A stretch of 64,000 nucleotides of DNA from Sympetrum striolatum. Lineage: Eukaryota > Arthropoda > Insecta > Odonata > Libellulidae. Location of the stretch: the NCBI GenBank assembly GCA_947579665.1, contig OX388348.1, forward strand, positions 4,650,001 through 4,714,000, written 5' to 3'. Below are positions 8,713-22,300 of this stretch, piece by piece; position 1 is the stretch's first letter; the number at the start of each line of letters is the position of its first letter. A model generated the notes under the pieces. The model was given only the letters and a program-made list of their open reading frames with translations, was not told the DNA's origin and did not search any database. The translations under genes and the position numbers were made by a program.

Positions 8713-11700
8713 ATATTGTTTTCAAGTCATTGTTTTTAAATGCGTCCCCAAGTTTTCTAATACAATGCAAGACCTAATTATTTCTTTGATCGAGTTTCAA
8801 TAGGGTTTTATCATGTCAATTTATGTTTTTAATCGGTTATGATAAGTTAATTGGGTTTCAAGTATGATACACTGGATTTAGATGGTATGATAGGAAAAAT
8901 CAGGAATTTTTTCCATATGCTCTTGCTCCAGTTTGCCTCTGTTGAATTGTTGTGGTTTTCCGTTCGTTCTGTTGAAGTACTGTTAAATCCTCTCCTTTCA
9001 AAATATCTCTGCTCCGGCTTTTCCTTTCAAATTGCTCTATGCTAGATTTGGGGATACATGATCATAATATTCTGTGGAGTTTGTAATTTTTTATATATAT
9101 TTCATGCCTTATTTGAGTAATAATATATATTTAGATATAATATTGCAATTACAGTCAAAATGTTCTGTTATACAGGTTGCAATACGACTTCGTCAATTAG
9201 CTTGAGTCAGCCAATGTCTGCCATCTTAACTAGCAGATTTTATTAAAGTTATAGGAATATTTCCAAAATGAGATCATGGACTAAGTTTGTGGGATGTATT
9301 TCTGGAAATCTGATTTATTTCAATGATCATCCTTATGGTTACTTTACATTTAAGCTGTCTTTTGGTTTGCCTTGTTGGATTTCTTTTTCTTAAATTCAAT
9401 GAAATAATGGAAGTGTAAAATGGCATTGGTTTGGTCTGTAATCTAAATTGTTTAGACTCTTTGAATAGCGGTAGAAGATTTTACACTTTTGTTATTGCTA
9501 ACGTATAATATACAATGTATTTTAGGGTCCATTCCTTCATACTATTTGGATTTTTACCTTCTCCATATTCATAGTACATAGAAAGTATTGTTTTCATGAA
9601 AAAATTTGACTTCGAGATTTCAACGGAAATACATGTTTTGGGGTCCCTAGAATAAGTTCTGACCATTTTTGGAAAGAAGTTTGCGTGTATGTGTGTGTGT
9701 GTGCTTGTGGGCACTCTAACGTGATAACTATTACCCCTATAAGTATCAAACTTCACATATATACTCTGGTGTGCTGACAGAGTTGATTATTTTTTTGAGC
9801 AAATGGTTTAACCGGAAGTTGAGCTTTTTTTATTCTTGGAAGCAAATGTCCGTTTTTGTGAAATTTCTCAAAAAATAATATATTTAGGTATATACGATTG
9901 TTTGTAAAAGTTTTAGAACATGTAATTTTCTATAACTGCTGTATTGATCATATTTTTTATCGCTGATTGCTAAGGAGTTATTCCGGAAACACTGATAACC
10001 AGGAAGTAGCTGATTATGTACTTTGTGGGTGCTCTGGGTAAAAGGCAATTTTAATCGTTTTTCATCGAACATGTCCCGAAGAACATTACTTATAATGTTT
10101 GTGCGTAAAAGATATTATGAAATTAATTAATCACTTATCTTCCAAGTTTAGTATAATATAGTATTCGAAAATACTGTTGTAAATTAATATTGACATCTTA
10201 TACATGAAGAAAGTCATGTGCTGGCCACATCAGATTTTTTTGTGATGCATTGGAGCTACTTCTTACGTATCCAATAATATTGTTTTGATGAAATGTAGGT
10301 GTTTTCCTTGCTCTTGTTTTGATTGCTACTAGTGTTGTTTTTGATAGGGGCAGAATTTCATCACATTTGAACAATGGTTTCCTTTTCATGGTTATGTTTT
10401 ACCCGTATATTGGTCTGGATATTTTAATGTTCCAATGTAGGTTTTTGAAATTATAAAATACGTATAGAATATATGCAATAACAAATATAAATAAATACTT
10501 TATGATATCTATTTCGGTATATGATTGTCATATTATAGGTTACCATAAAATACTTGCATATTGTTACACAGAAAGTTAATGATTTACAATATTAATTATG
10601 TATTTTTACTGAGAAACGGTTGATACTTAAGATGTAATGTGTTCAATTTTTCTGACAAATCCTTACTGAAGGGAAATTATGAGACCAAATTTTTAAAATT
10701 TACATTAGTAAGTGATTAATATTATTCTTTTTCAGTTGCGTAATTGCTATTCTTTATTGGCAATGTATCCATTTCCAATAGAACTTCTTATGGGAATATA
10801 ATAGGCTCATAGAAATTCATTGAAATATATTATTTTTGTATCCAGTCCTTCGGAGCATAGAGTATGCGTAGCTAGTTTGGTTTGAGTACATTAAATTTTT
10901 TACACAAGCTCCACACTGCTTTGAGCACAAGGTTATGGGTCGACGATTTAGTAGTAGTTTTTGCACATGCCATTTTGGCAACTTTGCGTGCAAGGGCAAG
11001 TGTGGTCTTGTCCGAATGTGCATCATCGTCCACTTCCATGGCCTCATTGAGTCACTGGTAACACAGAGTGGTGTATCAAACATGACTTTAGAATGATTAC
11101 CAATTAAAGTTATATATATATAATGGGCAATTTTAATCGTTTTTCATCGAACATGTGCCGAAAAACATTACTTATAATGTTTGTGACGTAAAAGATATTA
11201 TGAAATAAACTAATCACTTATCTTCCAAGTTTAGTTTTAACATAGTATTCAAAAATACTGTTGTAAATTAATATTGACATCTTATACATGAAGAAAGTCA
11301 TGTGCTGGCCACATCAGATTTTTTTGTGATGCATTGGAGCTACTTCTTACGTATCCAATAATATCGTTTTGATGAAATGTAGGTGTTTTCCTTGCTCTTG
11401 TTTTGATTGCTACTAGTGTTGTTTTTGATAGGGGCAGAATTTCATCGCATTTGAACAATGGTTTCCTTTTCATGGTTATGTTTTACCCACGTATTGGTAT
11501 GGATAATTTAATGTTCCAATATAGATTGTTAAAATTATAAAATACGTATAGAATATATGCAATAACAAATATAAATAAATTCTTTATGATATCACTTTCA
11601 TAATATGTTTGTTTATAGGTTACCATAATATACTTGCATATTGTCACACAGAACTATTAATTTTTACAATATTAATTATGTATTTTTACTGAAAATGGGT

Positions 11701-13657
11701 TGATACATAGGATGTATTGTGTTCTATTTTTCTGAAAAACTATTTCTTAAGGAAAATTATGAGGCCTAATTTTAAAAATTTACTCTAGTTATTGATTAAT
11801 ATTATTCTTTTTCAGTAGCGTAAGTGCTATTCTTTATTGGCAATATATCCATTTCCAATAGAACTTCCTATGGGAACATAATAAGTTCATAGAAATTCAT
11901 TGAAATATATTCTTTGTCTATCCAGTCCTTCGGTGTATAGAGTATGCCTAGCTAGTTTGGTTTGAGTATATTATATTTTTAACACTAGCTCCGTATTGCT
12001 TTGGGCGCATGGTTATGGGTCGACGATTTAGAAGTAGTTTTTCCCCAGGTCATTTTGGGAACTTTGTGTGCAAGGGCATGTGTGGTCTCGTCCGACTGTG
12101 CATCATTGTCCACTGCCATGGCCTCATTGAGGCACTGGTAGCACAAAGTGGTGTATTGAAATTACTTTATGATGATTACGAATTAAAGTTATATCTGTTT
12201 ATCCATGTCCTACCTATTACATTTAGATGTTTATCCAATTATACCTAATTATACATTCACTGACTTATTCATTCATAGGGGATTAAAATTGTAACCATAT
12301 TTCATAAGTGTCTAAGACTTGAAATTTTTTCAACGTACTGGCCATAACGTTTAACCACCAAGAAAAAACGATATTTAGCTTCAATGTCATGTGTTTGATG
12401 CTGACTACTATGGAAAAGCAAAGGATATCAGTCACTAATGATCCTTAAGGTAAGAAAATTTCTATATAGTAAATTAACGTGTGATAACTAAACTAAACTA
12501 GCTATATGCTAAAACTTAATCGAAAGTTTGAAAAATATAATAAATAATTGAGTGCATTTGAAACTATATTCGCCGCAGAGATACAATAACCATAGACGAA
12601 ATTAGAAAGAGATGGTCAACAAAGGCAAAATACTACTTTGAGCACGCAGATGAAGATCATAAGTCAGCATTAGTTGAGGTCAACTTAATGTGGGACTAAG
12701 CAATGCAGTACCTATGTTCACTGAACCACAGCAGCTGTAGACAAAAAATTAGAAATCTTTGGATGTTGTTCGATAGGCACACGGAAAACTGACTACTTCT
12801 TAAATATATGAACAGGACCTTATAGGTAATGAATCAAAAGAGGGTTACAAATTTTAGTGTAAATATGTTTAAGTCTAGGATACTTTGGAAATATCTAAAT
12901 AAAATTGGACAAAATTATTCAATTATTTTAAGGCCATAATTAACAACTATTGTTTTATAGGTACCCATATCGAGAGGTCGTCTGGTAACTTCAAAAGAGA
13001 GCTACCCTAGCAGAATAAAATTCTCACTATGGAGTGGTGTGATGCCATCCCCAAGTCGAGAGATTCTGCCCATCGAGTGGGTCTGGGAACCACGGGGTAG
13101 CTCTCAAATGTAAGTTACCATTTTCAGAATACAGTTCTCTTCAGGGGAGGTGTAATGCCTCTCCTGTTTGAGAGGTTCTGCCCATGGAAAGAGGGTCTGC
13201 GTACCTCATGGTATCACTCAATAGAAAGCTACCTTTGGCAAAATAATATTCTCATCGACGATCAGGATTCCGATTGAGATGTTTTGCCCTTCAAGACTTT
13301 CTGGTAGCTATCAAAAGAGAGATACCATTTGCAGATACAATTCTCGTCACCGAGAGGCATTTTGCCTCTCTTGATAGAGAAGTTCTGCCCATTATGGGAC
13401 TAAAACTTGAAGATTTCATGTAGAGGGTCTGATCTGACCTCTCATGTTGAAAGAGACGTGTAATAATCGATGCGCTTTGAGGAAGGCATCTTATTTGAGA
13501 TTATCGTTGGATGGAGTGATTGCAATGCATTCCCAATTGGTGATGGCAAAATAAGGTATGTTTTTCTTAAGATTTTAGAATATACTTTTTAAGTATTGGT
13601 ATCTGATTATCATTAGAAAATAATAATTTTTATGATTAAAATCTTTTAATTGAATAT

Positions 13658-16600
13658 TAATGGTCTCTTTTCTAACCTTTCAGGAATGGGGTGCTTATAA
13701 AAACATTATTGATAAAGGTCTACTGGTTTACCTACCTTAAAATCTCCACCTGAACCTACCTGTGGAAGAGGAAAAAGGTAAAATGCATAGGAAAAGCAGT
13801 AAATTCTAAATTGCTTTGGCAACATAGGTCATTCTTACCTATTGAACTTGACTCAATAACCATCACCTACTACCAAGCTGAAATGTGGTAGAAATTGATG
13901 AACCAGATACTACAGGTTAGTTTGGGAAGGTTCGTGCAGGCTCTCCTCTTAAATAATCTAAGGTAACTCTTTTATCATATAATAGATCCTCATTTCAATA
14001 TAGGTTTAGCACTATGCATCCAAAATTGTAATTTCCCTGTTTAATTGCTTTGTAATCATCTAATATAATCTGCTGCTATTACTGGAATTTAAATTAGCAT
14101 TTATAATTATAATAAATATATATTGTGTTTGCCCTTTTATTCATATAGAGAATATGCACTGAATGTTCCACAAATAATAACAGATGCTCCAGAGTGCTGC
14201 AGCTTGGGAGTAAAGTGGAGAATGGTGGAAATGGACCACTATAGTCTACAGTATGGGACAGTTGCTTAAGAGAGACACCAAGTTGCGGAGACATTCATTG
14301 GAAGAATGTACGAGGCCTCTTGACGGCTCCTGTTTTGGGCGAGGGAAGTATAACGGCAGCCACTGAGTGCTTTAAGGGTGGCTGGAGAGTAAGATATTAT
14401 TACATATATTGTTTTCAAGTCATTGTTTTTAAATGCGTCCCCAAGTTTTCTAATACAATGCAAGACCTAATTATTTCTTTGATCGAGTTTCAATAGGGTT
14501 TTATCATGTCAATTTATGTTTTTAATCGGTTATGATAAGTTAATTGGGTTTCAAGTATGATACACTGGATTTAGATGGTATGATAGGAAAAATCAGGAAT
14601 TTTTTCCATATGCTCTTGCTCCAGTTTGCCTCTGTTGAATTGTTGTGGTTTTCCGTTCGTTCTGTTGAAGTACTGTTAAATCCTCTCCTTTCAAAATATC
14701 TCTGCTCCGGCTTTTCCTTTCAAATTGCTCTATGCTAGATTTGGGGATACATGATCATAATATTCTGTGGAGTTTGTAATTTTTTATATATATTTCATGC
14801 CTTATTTGAGTAATAATATATATTTAGATATAATATTGCAATTACAGTCAAAATGTTCTGTTATACAGGTTGCAATACGACTTCGTCAATTTGCTTGAGT
14901 CAGCCAATGTCTGCCATCTTAACTAGCAGATTTTATTAAAGTTATAGGAATATTTCCAAAATGAGATCATGGACTAAGTTTGTGGGATGTATTTCTGGAA
15001 ATCTGATTTATTTCAATGATCATCCTTATGGTTACTTTACATTTAAGCTGTCTTTTGGTTTGCCTTGTTGGATTTCTTTTTCTTAAATTCAATGAAATAA
15101 TGGAAGTGTAAAATGGCATTGGTTTGGTCTGTAATCTAAATTGTTTAGACTCTTTGAATAGCGGTAGAAGATTTTACACTTTTGTTATTGCTAACGTATA
15201 ATATACAATGTATTTTAGGGTCCATTCCTTCATACTATTTGGATTTTTACCTTCTCCATATTCATAGTACATAGAAAGTATTGTTTTCATGAAAAAATTT
15301 GACTTCGAGATTTCAACGGAAATACATGTTTTGGGGTCCCTAGAATAAGTTCTGACCATTTTTGGAAAGAAGTTTGCGTGTATGTGTGTGTGTGTGCTTG
15401 TGGGCACTCTAACGTGATAACTATTACCCCTATTAGTATCAAACTTCACATATATACTCTGGTGTGCTGACAGAGTTGATTATTTTTTTGAGCAAATGGT
15501 TTAACCGGAAGTTGAGCTTTTTTTATTCTTGGAAGCAAATGTCCGTTTTTGTGAAATTTCTCAAAAAATAATATATTTAGGTATATACGATTGTTTGTAA
15601 AAGTTTTAGAACATGTAATTTTCTATAACTGCTGTATTGATCATATTCTTTATCGCTGATTGCTAAGGAGTTATTCCGGAAACACTGATAACCCGGAAGT
15701 AGCTGATTATGTACTTTGTGGGTGCTCTGGGTAAGAGGCAATTTTAATCGTTTTTCATCGAACATGTCCCGAAGAACATTACTTATAATGTTTGTGCGTA
15801 AAAGATATTATGAAATAAATTAATCACTTATCTTCCAAGTTTAGTATAATATAGTATTCGAAAATACTGTTGTAAATTAATATTGACATCTTATACATGA
15901 AGAAAGTCATGTGCTGGCCACATCAGATTTTTTTGTGATGTATTGGAGCTACTTCTTACGTATCCAATAATATTGTTTTGATGAAATGTAGGTGTTTTCC
16001 TTGCTCTTGTTTTGATTGCTACTAGTGTTGTTTTTGATAGGGGCAGAATTTCATCACATTTGAACAATGGTTTCCTTTTCATGGTTATGTTTTACCCGTG
16101 TATTGGTCTGGATATTTTAATGTTCCAATGTAGGTTTTTGAAATTATAAAATACGTATAGAATATATGCAATAACAAATATAAATAAATACTTTATGATA
16201 TCTATTTCGGTATATGATTGTCATATTATAGGTTACCATAAAATACTTGCATATTGTTACACAGAAAGTTAATGATTTACAATATTAATTATGTATTTTT
16301 ACTGAGAAACGGTTGATACTTAAGATGTAATGTGTTCAATTTTTCTGACAAATCCTTACTGAAGGGAAATTATGAGACCAAATTTTTAAAATTTACATTA
16401 GTAAGTGATTTATATTATTCTTTTTCAGTTGCGTAATTGCTATTCTTTATTGGCAATGTATCCATTTCCAATAGAACTTCTTATGGGAATATAATAGGCT
16501 CATAGAAATTCATTGAAATATATTATTTGTGTATCCAGTCCTTCGGAGCATAGAGTATTCGTAGCTAGTTTGGTTTGAGTACATTAAATTTTTTACACAA

Positions 16601-19350
16601 GCTCCACACTGCTTTGAGCACAAGGTTATGGGTCGACGATTTAGTAGTAGTTTTTGCACATGCCATTTTGGCAACTTTGCGTGCAAGGGCAAGTGTGGTC
16701 TTGTCCGAATGTGCATCATCGTCCACTTCCATGGCCTCATTGAGTCACTGGTAACACAGAGTGGTGTATCAAACATGACTTTAGAATGATTACCAATTAA
16801 AGTTATATATATATAATGGGCAATTTTAATCGTTTTTCATCGAACATGTGCCGAAAAACATTACTTATAATGTTTGTGACGTAAAAGATATTATGAAATA
16901 AACTAATCACTTATCTTCCAAGTTTAGTTTTAACATAGTATTCAAAAATACTGTTGTAAATTAATATTGACATCTTATACATGAAGAAAGTCATGTGCCG
17001 GCCACATCAGATTTTTTTGTGATGCATTGGAGCTACTTCTTACGTATCCAATAATATCGTTTTGATGAAATGTAGGTGTTTTCCTTGCTCTTGTTTTGAT
17101 TGCTACTAGTGTTGTTTTTGATAGGGGCAGAATTTCATCGCATTTGAACAATGGTTTCCTTTTCATGGTTATGTTTTACCCACGTATTGGTATGGATAAT
17201 TTAATGTTCCAATATAGATTGTTAAAATTATAAAATACGTATAGAATATATGCAATAACAAATATAAATAAATTCTTTATGATATCACTTTCATAATATG
17301 TTTGTTTATAGGTTACCATAATATACTTGCATATTGTCACACAGAACTATTAATTTTTACAATATTAATTATGTATTTTTACTGAAAATGGGTTGATACA
17401 TAGGATGTATTGTGTTCTATTTTTCTGAAAAACTATTTCTTAAGGAAAATTATGAGGCCTAATTTTAAAAATTTACTCTAGTTATTGATTAATATTATTC
17501 TTTTTCAGTAGCGTAAGTGCTATTCTTTATTGGCAATATATCCATTTCCAATAGAACTTCCTATGGGAACATAATAAGTTCATAGAAATTCATTGAAATA
17601 TATTCTTTGTCTATCCAGTCCTTCGGTGTATAGAGTATGCCTAGCTAGTTTGGTTTGAGTATATTATATTTTTAACACTAGCTCCGTATTGCTTTGGGCG
17701 CATGGTTATGGGTCGACGATTTAGAAGTAGTTTTTCCCCAGGTCATTTTGGGAACTTTGTGTGCAAGGGCATGTGTGGTCTCGTCCGACTGTGCATCATC
17801 GTCCACTGCCATGGCCTCATTGAGGCACTGGTAGCACAAAGTGGTGTATTGAAATTACTTTATGATGATTACGAATTAAAGTTATATCTGTTTATCCATG
17901 TCCTACCTATTACATTTAGATGTTTATCCAATTATACCTAATTATACATTCACTGACTTATTCATTCATAGGGGATTAAAATTGTAACCATATTTCATAA
18001 GTGTCTAAGACTTGAAATTTTTTCAACGTACTGGCCATAACGTTTAACCACCAAGAAAAAACGATATTTAGCTTCAATGTCATGTGTTTGATGCTGACTA
18101 CTATGGAAAAGCAAAGGATATCAGTCACTAATGATCCTTAAGGTAAGAAAATTTCTATATAGTAAATTAACGTGTGATAACTAAACTAAACTAGCTATAT
18201 GCTAAAACTTAATCGAAAGTTTGAAAAATATAATAAATAATTGAGTGCATTTGAAACTATATTCGCCGCAGAGATACAATAACCATAGACGAAATTAGAA
18301 AGAGATGGTCAACAAAGGCAAAATACTACTTTGAGCACGCAGATGAAGATCATAAGTCAGCATTAGTTGAGGTCAACTTAATGTGGGACTAAGCAATGCA
18401 GTACCTATGTTCACTGAACCACAGCAGCTGTAGACAAAAAATTAGAAATCTTTGGATGTTGTTCGATAGGCACACGGAAAACTGACTACTTCTTAAATAT
18501 ATGAACAGGACCTTATAGGTAATGAATCAAAAGAGGGTTACAAATTTTAGTGTAAATATGTTTAAGTCTAGGATACTTTGGAAATATCTAAATAAAATTG
18601 GACAAAATTATTCAATTATTTTAAGGCCATAATTAACAACTATTGTTTTATAGGTACCCATATCGAGAGGTCGTCTGGTAACTTCAAAAGAGAGCTACCC
18701 TAGCAGAATAAAATTCTCACTATGGAGTGGTGTGATGCCATCCCCAAGTCGAGAGATTCTGCCCATCGAGTGGGTCTGGGAACCACGGGGTAGCTCTCAA
18801 ATGTAAGTTACCATTTTCAGAATACAGTTCTCTTCAGGGGAGGTGTAATGCCTCTCCTGTTTGAGAGGTTCTGCCCATGGAAAGAGGGTCTGCGTACCTC
18901 ATGGTATCACTCAATAGAAAGCTACCTTTGGCAAAATAATATTCTCATCGACGATCAGGATTCCGATTGAGATGTTTTGCCCTTCAAGACTTTCTGGTAG
19001 CTATCAAAAGAGAGATACCATTTGCAGATACAATTCTCGTCACCGAGAGGCATTTTGCCTCTCTTGATAGAGAAGTTCTGCCCATTATGGGACTAAAACT
19101 TGAAGATTTCATGTAGAGGGTCTGATCTGACCTCTCATGTTGAAAGAGACGTGTAATAATCGATGCGCTTTGAGGAAGGCATCTTATTTGAGATTATCGT
19201 TGGATGGAGTGATTGCAATGCAATCCCAATTGGTGATGGCAAAATAAGGTATGTTTTTCTTAAGATTTTAGAATATACTTTTTAAGTATTGGTATCTGAT
19301 TATCATTAGAAAATAATAATTTTTATGATTAAAATCTTTTAATTGAATAT
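13658..19350 (+). repeat. Array unit 3
   Basis: A complete 5,693-bp unit without the insertion. It has T at the position equivalent to 1776 and four Ts near 676. It shares the unusual CAATCCC spelling near the right end (19220s) with unit 4, where the others read CATTCCC. With unit 2 it also shares private changes in the segment equivalent to 4741-4760. Confidence 0.95.
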
Positions 19351-22300
19351 TAATGGTCTCTTTTCTAACCTTTCAGGAATGGGGTGCTTATAAAAACATT
19401 ATTGATAAAGGTCTACTGGTTTACCTACCTTAAAATCTCCACCTGAACCTACCTGTGGAAGAGGAAAAAGGTAAAATGCATAGGAAAAGCAGTAAATTCT
19501 AAATTGCTTTGGCAACATAGGTCATTCTTACCTATTTAACTTGACTCAATAACCATCACCTACTACCAAGCTGAAATGTGGTAGAAATTGATGAACCAGA
19601 TACTACAGGTTAGTTTGGGAAGGTTCGTGCAGGCTCTCCTCTTGAATAATCTAAGGTAACTCTTTTATCATATAATAGATCCTCATTTCAATATAGGTTT
19701 AGCACTATGCATCCAAAATTGTAATTTCCCTGTTTAATTGCTTTGTAATCATCTAATATAATCTGCTGCTATTACTGGAATTTAAATTAGCATTTATAAT
19801 TATAATAAATATATATTGTGTTTGCCCTTTTATTCATATAGAGAATATGCACTGAATGTTCCACAAATAATAACAGATGCTCCAGAGTGCTGCAGCTTGG
19901 GAGTAAAGTGGAGAATGGTGGAAATGGACCACTATAGTCTACAGTATGGGACAGTTGCTTAAGAGAGACACCAAGTTGCGGAGACATTCATTGGAAGAAT
20001 GTACGAGGCCTCTTGACGGCTCCTGTTTTGGGCGAGGGAAGTATAACGGCAGCCACTGAGTGCTTTAAGGGTGGCTGGAGAGTAAGATATTATTACATAT
20101 ATTGTTTTCAAGTCATTGTTTTTAAATGCGTCCCCAAGTTTTCTAATACAATGCAAGACCTAATTATTTCTTTGATCGAGTTTCAATAGGGTTTTATCAT
20201 GTCAATTTATGTTTTTAATCGGTTATGATAAGTTAATTGGGTTTCAAGTATGATACACTGGATTTAGATGGTATGATAGGAAAAATCAGGAATTTTTTCC
20301 ATATGCTCTTGCTCCAGTTTGCCTCTGTTGAATTGTTGTGGTTTTCCGTTCGTTCTGTTGAAGTACTGTTAAATCCTCTCCTTTCAAAATATCTCTGCTC
20401 CGGCTTTTCCTTTCAAATTGCTCTATGCTAGATTTGGGGATACATGATCATAATATTCTGTGGAGTTTGTAATTTTTTATATATATTTCATGCCTTATTT
20501 GAGTAATAATATATATTTAGATATAATATTGCAATTACAGTCAAAATGTTCTGTTATACAGGTTGCAATACGACTTCGTCAATTAGCTTGAGTCAGCCAA
20601 TGTCTGCCATCTTAACTAGCAGATTTTATTAAAGTTATAGGAATATTTCCAAAATGAGATCATGGACTAAGTTTGTGGGATGTATTTCTGGAAATCTGAT
20701 TTATTTCAATGATCATCCTTATGGTTACTTTACATTTAAGCTGTCTTTTGGTTTGCCTTGTTGGATTTCTTTTTCTTAAATTCAATGAAATAATGGAAGT
20801 GTAAAATGGCATTGGTTTGGTCTGTAATCTAAATTGTTTAGACTCTTTGAATAGCGGTAGAAGATTTTACACTTTTGTTATTGCTAACGTATAATATACA
20901 ATGTATTTTAGGGTCCATTCCTTCATACTATTTGGATTTTTACCTTCTCCATATTCATAGTACATAGAAAGTATTGTTTTCATGAAAAAATTTGACTTCG
21001 AGATTTCAACGGAAATACATGTTTTGGGGTCCCTAGAATAAGTTCTGACCATTTTTGGAAAGAAGTTTGCGTGTATGTGTGTGTGTGTGCTTGTGGGCAC
21101 TCTAACGTGATAACTATTACCCCTATAAGTATCAAACTTCACATATATACTCTGGTGTGCTGACAGAGTTGATTATTTTTTTGAGCAAATGGTATAACCG
21201 GAAGTTGAGCTTTTTTTATTCTTGGAAGCAAATGTCCGTTTTTGTGAAATTTCTCAAAAAATAATATATTTAGGTATATACGATTGTTTGTAAAAGTTTT
21301 AGAACATGTAATTTTCTATAACTGCTGTATTGATCATATTTTTTATCGCTGATTGCTAAGGAGTTATTCCGGAAACACTGATAACCCGGAAGTAGCTGAT
21401 TATGTACTTTGTGGGTGCTCTGGGTAAAAGGCAATTTTAATCGTTTTTCATCGAACATGTCCCGAAGAACATTACTTATAATGTTTGTGCGTAAAAGATA
21501 TTATGAAATAAATTAATCACTTATCTTCCAAGTTTAGTATAATATAGTATTCGAAAATACTGTTGTAAATTAATATTGACATCTTATACATGAAGAAAGT
21601 CATGTGCTGGCCACATCAGATTTTTTTGTGATGCATTGGAGCTACTTCTTACGTATCCAATAATATTGTTTTGATGAAATGTAGGTGTTTTCCTTGCTCT
21701 TGTTTTGATTGCTACTAGTATTGTTTTTGATAGGGGCAGAATTTCATCACATTTGAACAATGGTTTCCTTTTCATGGTTATGTTTTACCCGTGTATTGGT
21801 CTGGATATTTTAATGTTCCAATGTAGGTTTTTGAAATTATAAAATACGTATAGAATATATGCAATAACAAATATAAATAAATACTTTATGATATCTATTT
21901 CGGTATATGATTGTCATATTATAGGTTACCATAAAATACTTGCATATTGTTACACAGAAAGTTAATGATTTACAATATTAATTATGTATTTTTACTGAGA
22001 AATGGTTGATACTTAAGATGTAATGTGTTCAATTTTTCTGACAAATCCTTACTGAAGGGAAATTATGAGACCAAATTTTTAAAATTTACATTAGTAAGTG
22101 ATTAATATTATTCTTTTTCAGTTGCGTAATTGCTATTCTTTATTGGCAATGTATCCATTTCCAATAGAACTTCTTATGGGAATATAATAGGCTCATAGAA
22201 ATTCATTGAAATATATTATTTGTGTATCCAGTCCTTCGGAGCATAGAGTATGCGTAGCTAGTTTGGTTTGAGTACATTAAATTTTTTACACAAGCTCCAC

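Larger units (their letters stand above)
6441..8713 (-). mobile_element. 2,273-bp Helitron-like non-autonomous insertion in array unit 2
   Basis: Comparison with the other units gives an exact empty site. The block sits between A and T of ACATA|TATTG and leaves no target-site duplication. Read on the minus strand it starts TC and ends with a perfect 7-bp hairpin (GCTTGCA-GTA-TGCAAGC) followed by 13 bases, TACATTTTACTCG. A/T insertion without duplication, a 5' TC and a hairpin just inside the 3' end are the classical Helitron signature; the last bases CTCG do not match CTRR. It codes for nothing convincing. Internally it has two blocks of six degenerate monomers and a microsatellite, a layout described for pearl and HINE/DINE-1 elements. 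The assignment is inference from structure. Confidence 0.6.
5693..13657 (+). repeat. Array unit 2, carrying a 2.27-kb insertion
   Basis: This is a normal unit interrupted after the base equivalent to unit position 748 by a foreign block (6441-8713). Without the block it returns to 5,692 bp. It has A at the positions equivalent to 1776 and 2077, like units 4, 5 and 7. It is the only unit here with the insertion, so the insertion is younger than the amplification that made the array, or has not been spread by homogenisation. Confidence 0.95.
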
